The notes under the pieces: generated by a model | Database searches by the model: none | What the model was told of the DNA's origin: nothing | The model's input: only the letters and a program-made list of their open reading frames with translations | Translations under genes and position numbers: made by a program | Shown here: positions 26,056 through 34,464 of the stretch, one piece after another | Position numbering within the stretch: the stretch's first letter is position 1 | Layout of the letters: the number at the start of each line of letters is the position of its first letter | Assembly (NCBI GenBank): GCA_018433835.1 | Contig: JAHDQM010000040.1 | Location: 1-64,000, forward strand | Direction: 5' to 3' | Source of the DNA: Methanoculleus sp. | GTDB lineage: Archaea > Halobacteriota > Methanomicrobia > Methanomicrobiales > Methanoculleaceae | DNA: 64,000 nt

Positions 26056-27057
26056 TTCATTTTGTTTTGGAAGCGGATTTTTTATTCGTATATGTGGTTT
26101 CTGTAGAGTGTATATTGTTATTTTCATCGCTCTTGCTGCCTGATATACAAATCCTGGTAAAAATGATATTAAATAAACTATATTCCTCGTTCCGCGTTGG
26201 TTTCTTGTATTGCACTCGCGGATTATTTTTCGGGCCAATTTTGGTTCTTTGGACTTCAAAGCTCTTCCGGCGAGTTTTAGTCTAAGTACTTCCATATATT
26301 CTTGTAGATCACTCAAATCCGATGGTGAAATCTTTCTCTCGTTCCTTTTCATATATTCAGATCCCGTTTGCATAAATGGATGATTTATTTCCACTTTTGT
26401 TTTTTCGTTGGCTCGATTGGTGGCCTCATAATGATATACTGCAATCGGTTCCCTGCAAAACGCAATGTGGTAATATAATGCGATACGCCCCCACATTTCG
26501 GTGTCCTCACCCCACCATTTGCCTACCGCGAAAAAACCAATTCTATCGAATACAGTTTTTGGGATGCAAACAGATGATGAGGTGATAGGTTCACTTTTTG
26601 CAGCCACTTGAAAAAATCGTGAGATGATTCCTTCCCATGGTTTTGAAGGCAAGTGTTGGATGTTGGCCTCTTGAAGGTGGCTGTAATATTGGATATAGTA
26701 TGATGTCGCGTATGCTCCTGCATCCGGAAACTTTCTCCTCAACCGCAGTATCGTCTCCAGAAACTCCGGCAGCCACTCATCATCCGCATCCAGAAACGCG
26801 ACCAGCTCTGCCCGGGCGGCCGCAATCCCCCGGTTCCTCGCCGCCGACACCCCCCGGTTCTCCTGCTGGATCAGCCGGATCCGGGGTTCGTCAAACGCCC
26901 TGACGATCTCCGCCCCGTCGTCGGTGGAGCCGTCGTCCACCACGATCACCTCAAAGTCCTGGAAGGTCTGGGCGAAGACCGAGTTTAAGGCACGGGCGAT
27001 GTAGGGGCCTTTGTTGTAGAGAGGGATGACGACCGAGACTGCTGGTATTTCGGACAT
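26050..27057 (-). CDS. Family-2 glycosyltransferase, mosaic gene
   Basis: A 335-aa GT2 enzyme: VSVVIPLYNKGPYIARALNS (about residues 7-26), VIVVDDGSTDDGAEIV (about 37-52), ENRGVSAARNRGIAAARAEL (about 66-85) and the DxD-like FLDADDEW (about 88-95), then GKWWGEDTEMWGRI (about 178-191). The first roughly 105 residues are coded by GC-rich DNA and the rest by AT-rich DNA, with the switch near 26735, so it looks like a recombinant. It ends the minus-strand half of the sugar locus (31234 to 26050). Confidence 0.85.
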   Translation of the reverse strand: MSEIPAVSVVIPLYNKGPYIARALNSVFAQTFQDFEVIVVDDGSTDDGAEIVRAFDEPRIRLIQQENRGVSAARNRGIAAARAELVAFLDADDEWLPEFLETILRLRRKFPDAGAYATSYYIQYYSHLQEANIQHLPSKPWEGIISRFFQVAAKSEPITSSSVCIPKTVFDRIGFFAVGKWWGEDTEMWGRIALYYHIAFCREPIAVYHYEATNRANEKTKVEINHPFMQTGSEYMKRNERKISPSDLSDLQEYMEVLRLKLAGRALKSKEPKLARKIIRECNTRNQRGTRNIVYLISFLPGFVYQAARAMKITIYTLQKPHIRIKNPLPKQNEL

Positions 27058-27058
27058 T

Positions 27059-28312
27059 TCAGTTCACCCTGATGAGGCGTTTCAGTCCCACTCCGGCGGA
27101 GAACGCCGTCCTCTGGACGTCGGGGATCCGCCCCGCCAGATTATTCCTGATCGCAGCATTCTCGTCCAGCATGGAGGTCATCCGGCTGGCAATCTCTTCA
27201 GCATTCAGAGCGCCGGGATCCATACAGTAATCGGTATGGCCGAAGATATCCCGGTTGATCCCCTGAGCCTTGATGCTGTAGGCGAAGCTCAGCGTCGGGA
27301 CACCTGACGAGAGGGCGGCGATCGTCGAGTGCGTCCGTGCCCCGGCAAAGAGCGCCAGCCGGCTGATGATCCACTTCGTCCCTGCGGCGTTATACTCAGG
27401 AGAGATCAGGGTGATGCTGCCGTTTCGGTCCCTGATCAAGGAGAATGCCCGTTGCATGAACTCGTAGTCGTTCGAATTCGGGTTGGTCACGTGGGGGATC
27501 AGGTAGACCGGTATCCCGGTCTTTTTCGCTACATTTTCGATGATCGACGCCGCCATGCCGGTCCACGCTTCGAGATCGCCACCGGTCACATACTTCGCCA
27601 TCAGGGGACTGAGATTCAAGCCGATTCCCTCCTCATCGATGGGGAGTATATCCTCGATCCCCTCCGGCTTGACCGAGTCCATGAGAAACGCCGGGTCCGC
27701 AACAGGGTAGACGTTCCTGGTTACCCCGATGCTTTTGAGGTAGTCGATCGTGGCGGACTCCCGGGCAAAGATCCCGGTGACCTCCCGGAGATGGTTGCTC
27801 ATGTAGCGCTCATAGTCGGGCATTGCGCTGAACGGACCGACAGACGCTCCCCAGATGGCCAGGGGCTTTTTCTTTTCAAGGACTATGTCATCAAGGCCGG
27901 TGAAAAGCCTGGGAACACCGTAGTCGAGAGAGTAGTTGTCCCCGCCGACGGAGAGAACCGCAATCGCGTCATCAAGGTATGGGAGCATATCGCGGTATAC
28001 CTGATATCTGAGTGACGCTGGATTGAAGAGGGATCGATACGCGTATGACCAGGCCTCCGATTTCCAGAAGTTCCGGAGTGCCTGCTTCTTATTCATCCGG
28101 TTCGAATGAAGGTGGGTAATAGCGGGATCGTACTCCTCCAGGCACTGTCTCCGGAACTGCTCCTCGCTCCGAAAATGGCTGAGGCAGATAAAGCGGGGGT
28201 CCTTGAAATGTTCCCGCAGGATCTTCGTCGTCCCCCGCACAATCGCCTCACACCCCCGGTTTGTGTAAGGCCCGTTCCCGGCCAGAATAAACAGCGGTCT
28301 ATTATCATCCAT
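27059..28312 (-). CDS. Polysaccharide pyruvyl transferase family protein
   Basis: A 417-aa protein of the CsaB/WcaK family: GNGPYTNRGCEAIVRGT (about residues 13-29), VLSVGGDNYSLDYG (about 120-133), IWGASVGPFS (about 155-164), VYPVADPAFLM (about 203-213) and the late ARTHSTIAALSSGVPTLSFA (about 322-341) which binds phosphoenolpyruvate in this family. It adds pyruvate ketals to surface sugars. It lies one base before the GT2 and 2 nt after the FrhB-like gene, so the minus-strand genes form one operon. Confidence 0.85.
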   Translation of the reverse strand: MDDNRPLFILAGNGPYTNRGCEAIVRGTTKILREHFKDPRFICLSHFRSEEQFRRQCLEEYDPAITHLHSNRMNKKQALRNFWKSEAWSYAYRSLFNPASLRYQVYRDMLPYLDDAIAVLSVGGDNYSLDYGVPRLFTGLDDIVLEKKKPLAIWGASVGPFSAMPDYERYMSNHLREVTGIFARESATIDYLKSIGVTRNVYPVADPAFLMDSVKPEGIEDILPIDEEGIGLNLSPLMAKYVTGGDLEAWTGMAASIIENVAKKTGIPVYLIPHVTNPNSNDYEFMQRAFSLIRDRNGSITLISPEYNAAGTKWIISRLALFAGARTHSTIAALSSGVPTLSFAYSIKAQGINRDIFGHTDYCMDPGALNAEEIASRMTSMLDENAAIRNNLAGRIPDVQRTAFSAGVGLKRLIRVN

Positions 28313-28314
28313 GG

Positions 28315-29673
28315 TTATTGCCCCTGCCCCGCCCTTCGAAGATACCGAAGAGTTCTTACCGGGAACGTAATAATCTTTGATAGTCGTCTCACGACCGCCA
28401 GTCGCTTCAGATCTTGCCCCATCGCCCCCCGGAGATGCTCGGCGTCCCGCTCCCCGGCGCCCCAGCGATCCCGGCTCACGACCCGCATTCGCTCCTTCAG
28501 CGCGATCTCCTGGCGCAGGAGGGGGTTCTTAGGCCTTGACGGAGCCACCCGCTTTTTCGGAGCACCCTCTCGGTCGAGGTACAATCTATACGCCAGATGT
28601 TGCCGCTTGACCGCGATGACCCCACTCTGGCTCTGCACCACCCGCTCGACCGGGATCGGGTCGAGAGAGATCCCCTGCCTCCGCTCGACCAACTCCTGCA
28701 CCGCCGGCGATCGCACTAAGAGGAGGCTTGTTCCCCGGCTGTCCCGCGAATACTCCGGCAGCCAGGCGTCCATGCATGTCGCGTCCGCACATTCGGCAAA
28801 GACGTCGTCGCAGTAACTGCAGGTTTTCGGCGTGAACCATCGGTTCGTCCATGCCTCGGAGATCCCCTCGTTCCAGAAGATCCTCTGCTCTTCACCGTCC
28901 GAGGTCGTGAACGTATAGTGATAATTGCTCGCCGGCTGATCCGGGTTCTTCCCGCGGTAACGTACTCCCGTTACCTCCCCCCGCACCCCGGCGAGGGCGG
29001 CGATATACTCGGTGAACTCCCTGCTCTTCAGCTGTCCGCAGACGAGACCGACGGTGACGACGATCCGCCCCCGGAGTTTCTTGTTCCGTTGCTGGGCAAG
29101 CCGGATTGCCTTGACGAAGCAGGGAAGGCCTGTGATAGCGTAGCGCCCGGGGACCTCGAGGATCTGCTTGACGACTCCCGACAGCTCCACCGGGTAGTAG
29201 GCCGAGCCGGCCCCGGTGCGGACCTCCTCCGGGGTATCGAAAACCCGGAAGGAAAAGAGCCGCTCCGGGTCGCCGGTGGGGGCGACGCAGATGACGTGGT
29301 CGACGACGCCCTCGGCGAGCAGCGCCTCGAGAAGCCAGGTCGCCATCCCGCCTGAGGCACTCGTCGCCCGGTGCTTCTCGGAGTAGCCGACGTAGGAGGC
29401 GAGGTAGTAGCCGGTCTCGGAACGGTGCCGGATCCCGGGGACCGCCCCGTAGAGCCGCTCCCCGATCGTATCCTCATTCTCCCCGGTACCGGAGAACGGA
29501 CAGGCTTTTAGGCAGAGGCCACACTCCGTGGTGCAGGGTGAGACCGTGACCGGGTTGTACTCACCGTAGCGGTTCCACTCCATCGCAAGGATACCCTGCG
29601 GGCAGAAGGCGGCGCAGAGCCCGCAACCGATGCAGAGATGTTCAGCAACGTTTGCAATGACAGACGATTTCAC
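28315..29673 (-). CDS. F420-hydrogenase/dehydrogenase beta-subunit-like protein with two Fe-S clusters
   Basis: A 452-aa protein. The N-terminus carries two 4Fe-4S ferredoxin motifs (CIGCGLCAAFCPQG about residues 13-26; CTTECGLCLKACPF about 48-61), then the FrhB/FpoF fold with ASGGMATWLLEALL (about 103-116), ITGLPCFVKAIRLAQQ (about 160-175) and the Cys pair region TPKCSYCDD-like KTCSYCDDVFAECADATCMD (about 265-284). Such proteins often sit next to pyruvyl transferases in archaeal and bacterial polysaccharide loci and are thought to reduce or oxidise sugar intermediates. The start GTG 29673 is chosen because AGGAGA lies about 8 nt upstream and it follows the upstream stop by 4 nt. Confidence 0.85.
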   Translation of the reverse strand: MKSSVIANVAEHLCIGCGLCAAFCPQGILAMEWNRYGEYNPVTVSPCTTECGLCLKACPFSGTGENEDTIGERLYGAVPGIRHRSETGYYLASYVGYSEKHRATSASGGMATWLLEALLAEGVVDHVICVAPTGDPERLFSFRVFDTPEEVRTGAGSAYYPVELSGVVKQILEVPGRYAITGLPCFVKAIRLAQQRNKKLRGRIVVTVGLVCGQLKSREFTEYIAALAGVRGEVTGVRYRGKNPDQPASNYHYTFTTSDGEEQRIFWNEGISEAWTNRWFTPKTCSYCDDVFAECADATCMDAWLPEYSRDSRGTSLLLVRSPAVQELVERRQGISLDPIPVERVVQSQSGVIAVKRQHLAYRLYLDREGAPKKRVAPSRPKNPLLRQEIALKERMRVVSRDRWGAGERDAEHLRGAMGQDLKRLAVVRRLSKIITFPVRTLRYLRRAGQGQ

Positions 29674-29677
29674 GCAA

Positions 29678-31234
29678 TCATTCTCCTGAGTGCTGAGGGA
29701 GGTATGATTCAAAGAGCTTCCGCTCATATTCATTGAGACCGAGCGCCCAGACCGCCGCAAGGTAAACCAGAGCAATGCCCGCTCCGGCAACGGCGAGTGT
29801 AACTAGGGCGGGAATCTGGACGACGGCGCCCAGGGTTGCCGCCGCAACCCCGATGAGGGCGGTCGCGACAATCCCGGGGAACATCGACCGGGTGAAGGTG
29901 TGACTCCCAACCCCGAGCACTCGCGTTGCATACCAGGGGGTGAAAACGGCGTTCTTCAGGGTGAGGACAATCGCCGCCGCGGCCGCGACGCCGTAATACC
30001 CCCAACCGGTCAGGAGCGGGAGGATGACCGCGAGGCCGAAATTTCCGATTCCCATAAAGAACGTCACGATCCCCGGCACCCGCACCTGATTGTAGGCGAC
30101 GTTGATCGGGAAGAGGGGCAGCACTGAAAGGTTGACTGCGAGGTGCACCGTCAGGAGGATCATCAGCGGGGCGAGGAAGGTAAACTCCTCCCCCACCCAG
30201 ATCGTAAGAAGCTCTGGAGCAAGCCCACAGACGAGCCCGATCGGGAGGGCCATGGCAAGCCCCATCAGTTTGACGGCACTCTTCGTGACCCGGATCAGGG
30301 TCTCGGTCTGTTCCCGGGCATAGCAGGCAAGGATCGTCGGTGTCAGGACGCCGGAGAGCACCCCGGCGACCGCCCGCAGGAGGATGACCCACTGGAGGGC
30401 GATCGCATACTCCCCGGCAGACGTCGCCCCGAAGAGGAGGTTCACGACGATGAGGTCGATCTGGAGGAAGAGGAGGGAGCCGATCTGGTTGATGACCACC
30501 CACCACCCCATCCCACAGAGGTCGTTGACCCGTGTGCGGTCGAAGGACCCGATCGAGACCCGGAGATAGGGGCAGACTCGCCGGGCGAGGACAATCGAGA
30601 CCCCGGAGGCTACAACAGCCCCGGCCAGGTACGCTCCGCCGACGAGGGCGAGATCCGGGCCAAAGAAGGTGAAGAGAAGGACGATCAGCCCCGTCTGGAC
30701 AACGATATTTGTGATATTGACGAGGTTCTGAAGGTCGAGACGGTTGTAGGCGAAGAGCTGGACCGTGAAGTTCCCGCTCCAGGACCGGATCAGGAAGGCG
30801 GCCGAGACCCCGAGGAAGAGGAGGATTGCTCCAGTCTCTTGACCGGCCGGGACGTTGAAGATCGACGGGGCGAAGTACGCGACAACGAGGATGACCGGGA
30901 CCATCAGGAGGATGATCACGGTGAGCCCGATGAGCGCAGTGTTGAATGTCTTGTTCGCGGCTGCATAGTCCTCCCGCTGGAGGTCGACGGTGAGGAACCG
31001 GGAGACCGAAGTGTTGAGCGACTGGACGACGATCGCCACGTACCCGGTGATCGAGGTCGCGAGCGGGATGAGCCCGTAGGCCGCGACCCCGAGGGTGTTG
31101 ATGAAGTACGGCACCAGAAGCACCCCGATGACGATGTTCACCAGAAAATACGCGATATTCGCCGCGAGGTTGCGGGGGAGCTGGGCGGCGAGGCCTCGTG
31201 GGTTCCGGTCTGTAGCGGGGGTGGTGGATGGCAT
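29678..31234 (-). CDS. Polysaccharide flippase (Wzx/MATE-like, MVF superfamily)
   Basis: A 518-aa protein with about 12-14 membrane helices, starting with a short cytosolic Arg-containing tail and NIAYFLVNIVIGVLLVPYFI, then GLIPLATSITGYVAIVVQSL and STSVSRFLT. This is the typical N-terminus of oligosaccharide flippases, which move lipid-linked glycans across the membrane. The length fits the family. It is first of the minus-strand operon, with the FrhB-like, pyruvyl transferase and GT2 genes following closely. Confidence 0.88.
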   Translation of the reverse strand: MPSTTPATDRNPRGLAAQLPRNLAANIAYFLVNIVIGVLLVPYFINTLGVAAYGLIPLATSITGYVAIVVQSLNTSVSRFLTVDLQREDYAAANKTFNTALIGLTVIILLMVPVILVVAYFAPSIFNVPAGQETGAILLFLGVSAAFLIRSWSGNFTVQLFAYNRLDLQNLVNITNIVVQTGLIVLLFTFFGPDLALVGGAYLAGAVVASGVSIVLARRVCPYLRVSIGSFDRTRVNDLCGMGWWVVINQIGSLLFLQIDLIVVNLLFGATSAGEYAIALQWVILLRAVAGVLSGVLTPTILACYAREQTETLIRVTKSAVKLMGLAMALPIGLVCGLAPELLTIWVGEEFTFLAPLMILLTVHLAVNLSVLPLFPINVAYNQVRVPGIVTFFMGIGNFGLAVILPLLTGWGYYGVAAAAAIVLTLKNAVFTPWYATRVLGVGSHTFTRSMFPGIVATALIGVAAATLGAVVQIPALVTLAVAGAGIALVYLAAVWALGLNEYERKLFESYLPQHSGE

Positions 31235-31810
31235 GGATATTCTTCTTGGCCGGGATGGTATCGGCTTCCCGGAGGGGTATTCACCTACGGGATTTTTATC
31301 TTACGGATTAGTAACGGCGATATGAAATGCCTGCCGGATTTGCTCTTTGGAGGTGGCGCTCCAGGATGGGCGGGGGCAACTCAGGGGCCGTGAACGCCAA
31401 ACGCCGTTGAATGCTTCCTCCGCAGTGATTATGACGAACGATAGGATGGTGTCTGCAAGGTTCGAGCCCGGCCGGCCCCGCGAGACCTACTACGCTCGGC
31501 TCAGGCGCCACGACCGTCCAGTGTGTCGCACCTGCCGATGCTCCTGCTCCCACTCGAAGCCCGTGGCTTCTCAAGCTCCGGACGTCGTCCATCGCTCCCT
31601 GAGGGCCAGTCGCGACTCCTACGTCACCTTCACCCGCACGAGCGTCCGGATCTCGTCCAGAGAGGACGACGCCATCCGGACCGCGGTGCGAGCACCTGTA
31701 GCGGATGCAGTTGCCGCCCTGGCGTGAGAGGGGACTCTTTACCCTTCACTTTCAACCCGCGCACGGCCACCCATTATACCGTTCCCCTTCTCCAGACTGA
31801 CATATATGAT
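31235..31810. other. Intergenic region with a hairpin element and one arm of a 27-bp inverted repeat
   Basis: No gene is recognised. Positions 31479-31505 match the reverse complement of 34112-34138 in 25 of 27 bases. Positions 31556-31570 form the hairpin GAAGCC-CGT-GGCTTC followed by TCAAGCTCC, a member of the same hairpin family as in relE and at 54.6 kb; the flank CTGCTCC is also shared with 54.6 kb. A TATA-like CATATATGATAT lies at 31801-31812. Confidence 0.55.
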
Positions 31811-32029
31811 ATGAAATGTTCCCCTCCCCTCCGCTACGACCGGATCCTCTTCCGCGACCGTGAGGTCTTCGAGTTCACCCACATGCCCGACAATCACCGC
31901 AATGGGGTGGACACACAGGAGACGATAGGTAAGGGCCTGCCTGAGGACCCGGAGCTCATGCGGATATTGCAGGACGAGTTGATCGAGGAGAAGATCAAGC
32001 GAGGTGAACTGCAAGGGTGCTCCCCATGA
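31811..32029 (+). CDS. Small hypothetical protein coupled to HicA
   Basis: A 72-aa acidic protein (RYDRILFRDREVFEFTHMP, then a helical C-terminus with ELMRILQDELIEEKIKRGEL). No family is recognised. Its TGA overlaps the hicA ATG (ATGA), so it belongs to the hicAB operon as a first, third component. The frame is open upstream; ATG 31811 was chosen because the upstream extension looks like the decayed intergenic region, but a TATA-like sequence at 31801 is too close, and ATG 31883 (MPDNHRNG) is an alternative start. Confidence 0.5.
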   Translation: MKCSPPLRYDRILFRDREVFEFTHMPDNHRNGVDTQETIGKGLPEDPELMRILQDELIEEKIKRGELQGCSP

Positions 32030-32283
32030 ACCGGCGCGAGACGTACGAGCACCTAAAGCGCACCCCAAAGAACGTGCGGTTCAAAGATCTCTGCCGTGCG
32101 GCGGAAACCTTCGGGTTTCATCGAAAGGGCGGAAAGGGCAGCCACACCGTGTACGTGCGGGACGGAATTCCTGATATCCTCAATTTCCAGAACGTGAAGG
32201 GCAAAGCAAAACCATACCAGGTAAGGCAACTTCTTAAGATTATTGAGCACTATACTCTGTTGGAGGACGAAGATGCCACATAA
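32026..32283 (+). CDS. hicA: HicA-family toxin (putative mRNA interferase)
   Basis: An 85-aa protein with VRFKDLCRAAETFGFHRKGG, then GSHTVYV, the HicA dsRNA-binding core: helix, GF turn, G-S-H catalytic His, strand. The end (GKAKPYQVRQLLKII) is also typical. It is slightly longer than most HicA proteins at the N-terminus. It overlaps the upstream 72-aa gene (ATGA) and the hicB start by 11 bp. HicA toxins cleave mRNA and are neutralised by HicB. Confidence 0.85.
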   Translation: MNRRETYEHLKRTPKNVRFKDLCRAAETFGFHRKGGKGSHTVYVRDGIPDILNFQNVKGKAKPYQVRQLLKIIEHYTLLEDEDAT

Positions 32284-32533
32284 ATACGCAATCGAGATCT
32301 TCTACAGCGACGAGGACGAGGGGTTCATCGCCGTCGTCCCGGAGCTTGCCGGCTGCTCCGCGTTCGGCGAGACCGAAGAGGAGGCTCTCTCTGAAGTGAA
32401 GGTGGCTATCGGCCTCTGGCTCGATACCGCCCGGGGGGAGGGGCGGGAGATCCCGGAGCCGAGCGGCCGGGAGCAGCTGCGGGAGATCCTTGCGGGAAAG
32501 GGCGTTGCGTGCGAACCACGGGAAATTGCGTAG
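32273..32533 (+). CDS. hicB: HicB-family antitoxin
   Basis: An 86-aa protein with the partially degraded RNase H-like HicB fold: YAIEIFYSDEDEGFIAVVPE (about residues 5-24), LAGCSAFGETEEEALSEVKV (about 25-44), then an Arg/Glu-rich tail. No added DNA-binding domain is visible, so autoregulation may depend on another protein, perhaps the 72-aa product. The start ATG 32273 lies inside the end of hicA. Confidence 0.85.
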   Translation: MPHKYAIEIFYSDEDEGFIAVVPELAGCSAFGETEEEALSEVKVAIGLWLDTARGEGREIPEPSGREQLREILAGKGVACEPREIA

Positions 32534-32607
32534 ACCCTGTAGAGGCTTCCCCCCTCGGTTTCTCACACGCTCAGCGTTGAATCTTTTCCGCAGTTAGCAT
32601 AGGTAAA

Positions 32608-32964
32608 TCAGCAACTCTCTATCTCAGGTAAGATCTCTCTATAATACTCCGGGAAAAGGCTGACGATCGTCTGGTGAGATATCCCTTCCAACCTCTGATA
32701 TATGTAATCCTTCTGGTAAATCCGTATATAATCGAGATAGTCAAAGAGAGCCCGATAGACGTGGCGAAATACGGCATCCAGATTCTCCTTGATATATTCA
32801 CCGTCCCCATCGCGAAGCCCAAACTGGACGGCGTAGGTTCGCATAAGATGGTCGAAGGCGTCCCGCAGTTCGTTTATGGGCGGCAAAAACGATTCGGTGT
32901 TGAGTTCTTCTGCGTAAAGCGCCAGGTCCTTAAGAATACCGTAGCATTCCGTCGTCTTTTTCAA
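32608..32964 (-). CDS. Hypothetical helical protein
   Basis: A 118-aa, mainly alpha-helical protein with many aromatic residues (AFDHLMRTYAVQFGLRDGDG, VFRHVYRALFDYLDYIRIYQ). I do not recognise the family. The start is TTG 32964; the frame is open further upstream (about to 33058) but without a better start. It is more AT-rich than its neighbours and lies alone between two TA modules inside the inverted-repeat-bounded island. It could be a cargo gene of that island, possibly defence-related, but nothing in the sequence proves this. Confidence 0.5.
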   Translation of the reverse strand: MKKTTECYGILKDLALYAEELNTESFLPPINELRDAFDHLMRTYAVQFGLRDGDGEYIKENLDAVFRHVYRALFDYLDYIRIYQKDYIYQRLEGISHQTIVSLFPEYYREILPEIESC

Positions 32965-33171
32965 GATATCCTGATCTCGCTGCGAGAGAGTATCAGGGGG
33001 GCCTATTGCAGGGTTATGTGCAGGAAAAATGGGCGGAGCGTTTGCCCATCCGGCCGTGACCGGCTGGAGGAGGGTGTGTCAGGTCCGAAAGCCACCTGGC
33101 CTCCCGGTTTCTCGCGGCAGGCGAGGTTGAACTCACCGAGTGAGGCAGGCACCCCTGTAGCGATATCCCGG

Positions 33172-33444
33172 TCAGACCTTCCGGTAAATCTTGCTTCGGC
33201 GTCCGACACCGATGACATTGATCACCAGGAGGCTATCTATGATCGAAAGAACCGCCCGGTAATCCCCGACCCGGAGCGAATAAAACGGTGGGCTATCCGG
33301 ACCTTTCAGTTTTTTGAGGTGCGCTTTCGGGTCGGTCTCGTCGGCGAGCGATGCAATTTCTTCACCTATCCGGATTGCTATAGACCGTGGAATGTTCCTG
33401 AGGTTATGGCGGGCCGTCGCGGTGATGACCACCTGATAGGTCAT
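33172..33444 (-). CDS. relE: RelE/ParE-family toxin
   Basis: A 90-aa protein: YQVVITATARHNLRNIPRSI, then a helix (EEIASLADETDP), HLKKLKG, YSLRVGDYRAVLSI and VINVIGVGRRSKIYRKV. The RVGDYR strand and the basic tail are the RelE/ParE core. RelE-type toxins cut mRNA on the ribosome. Its start overlaps the upstream antitoxin stop (ATGA). The gene is intact in length and motifs. Confidence 0.88.
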   Translation of the reverse strand: MTYQVVITATARHNLRNIPRSIAIRIGEEIASLADETDPKAHLKKLKGPDSPPFYSLRVGDYRAVLSIIDSLLVINVIGVGRRSKIYRKV

Positions 33445-33674
33445 TCCCCCTTCAGCTCCGCCATGACCTCATCTAGGGTGTAGACTCTCCCGGCACGAAG
33501 ATCCTCAAGCGACCGTTCGAGATCCCGGATCGCCTCGTCGCTGAGAGGCTCCTCATCGACCGCCATATCAACCAGGCGCCCGATCACCTCGTTATATGAC
33601 TCCCGGGGATGGGTTTTCAGGGCGTTGAGCCGGTCCCGGAGGTTGGAGTCGATCCGGACTGTGATGCTTGTCAT
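33441..33674 (-). CDS. relB: RHH-like antitoxin partner of RelE
   Basis: A 77-aa protein: the N-terminus SITVRIDSNLRDRLNALKTH is a ribbon-helix-helix-like DNA-binding segment, followed by PRESYNEVIGRLVDMA and an acidic helix ending LDEVMAELKGE that would wrap the toxin. It shares its first 35 residues with the larger protein at 14609-15025, which has a different C-terminal domain. Overlap of 4 nt with relE is typical of a two-gene operon repressed by its own product. Confidence 0.82.
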   Translation of the reverse strand: MTSITVRIDSNLRDRLNALKTHPRESYNEVIGRLVDMAVDEEPLSDEAIRDLERSLEDLRAGRVYTLDEVMAELKGE

Positions 33675-34355
33675 ACAGATGTATACTCATGTCTACACGA
33701 TGAAGGTTTCCACGATGTGAGCGGATACATCGTAGACCGGTGGAGACTACATCGATAACAATAATTGAGCGCCCCTGAAGGTTTGGCAGTCATGTTGGCG
33801 CAGGATACGGTGTCCGGGTCCAGCATGATGATTGCGGCCGTTACTTCCGGAGGACCCGGGGTTCAGTGAAGGTTATGCTCGATGATAGCGAGTCTGCCGA
33901 AGTATCCCCATCATAATCGTCCTGGATAACCTGCCCCGAGCTCAAGAGTTCAGTCATCGGGAGCTGGATCTAGGATCCATCCCCTGGGCAGAGGGCAAGC
34001 CGCCGCAGTTTGACCTGGAACCCATCGGCGACCGGAGATTCCGGCTGGCCCTGAGATGATCGGTATCACGCACTTATTGCGCATCATCATCCCCGTCCCC
34101 GGCACTTCCTTCCTGAGCTGAGCGTAGTAGGTGTCGCGCCGCGATCTCCGTTCGACGACGCACTTTTTGACGAGGTCGTGTAAACCCGATCGACGGCGGA
34201 TAAACGGGTGAGAGCCGGCGAAACTGCAGGATACAAGAGTCAATCCACGAGATTCCCGTCACAAAACTCGCCCGGAACCCCGGTTCGGCGGATCCCGACA
34301 GGAGCTTGAGCACCCTTCGGCCCGTCGCGCCTTACGGATCCACTCCACGCCCCGG
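33675..34355. other. Intergenic region with right arm of the 27-bp inverted repeat
   Basis: No gene is recognised in 680 bp. TATA-like TGTATACTCAT (about 33680-33690) precedes the antitoxin on the minus strand. Positions 34112-34138 are the inverted partner of 31479-31505. A short minus-strand frame near 34130-34240 has no recognisable motif. The rest looks like decayed coding DNA. Confidence 0.45.
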
Positions 34356-34464
34356 TTCGTCTTCATCACCAGGCGTCGAGATACCGGATATGGAAGGCGA
34401 CATCGCCGGGGGGAAGTGGACCCTCGTCGTCCTCTACTTTATCCTCACGGCCTCTCAGGCCTGA
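34356..34464 (+). pseudogene. UbiA 3' fragment with internal deletion
   Basis: Positions 34356-34424 repeat 3539-3612 of the UbiA gene (VEIPDMEGDIAGG region) with a one-base insertion and a few changes; then the copy jumps to UbiA 3853-3894 and ends at the matching TGA. The joint falls at CTCATCGTC/CTCGTCGTC, a near-perfect 9-bp direct repeat in UbiA, so 240 bp were lost by recombination or slippage. It is non-functional and marks a past duplication of the UbiA gene. Confidence 0.75.

Noticed and set aside
31835..31910. tRNA-like or riboswitch-like structure upstream of hicA
   Set aside because: No cloverleaf, T-loop or known riboswitch core could be traced; the stretch is better read as coding for the 72-aa protein.
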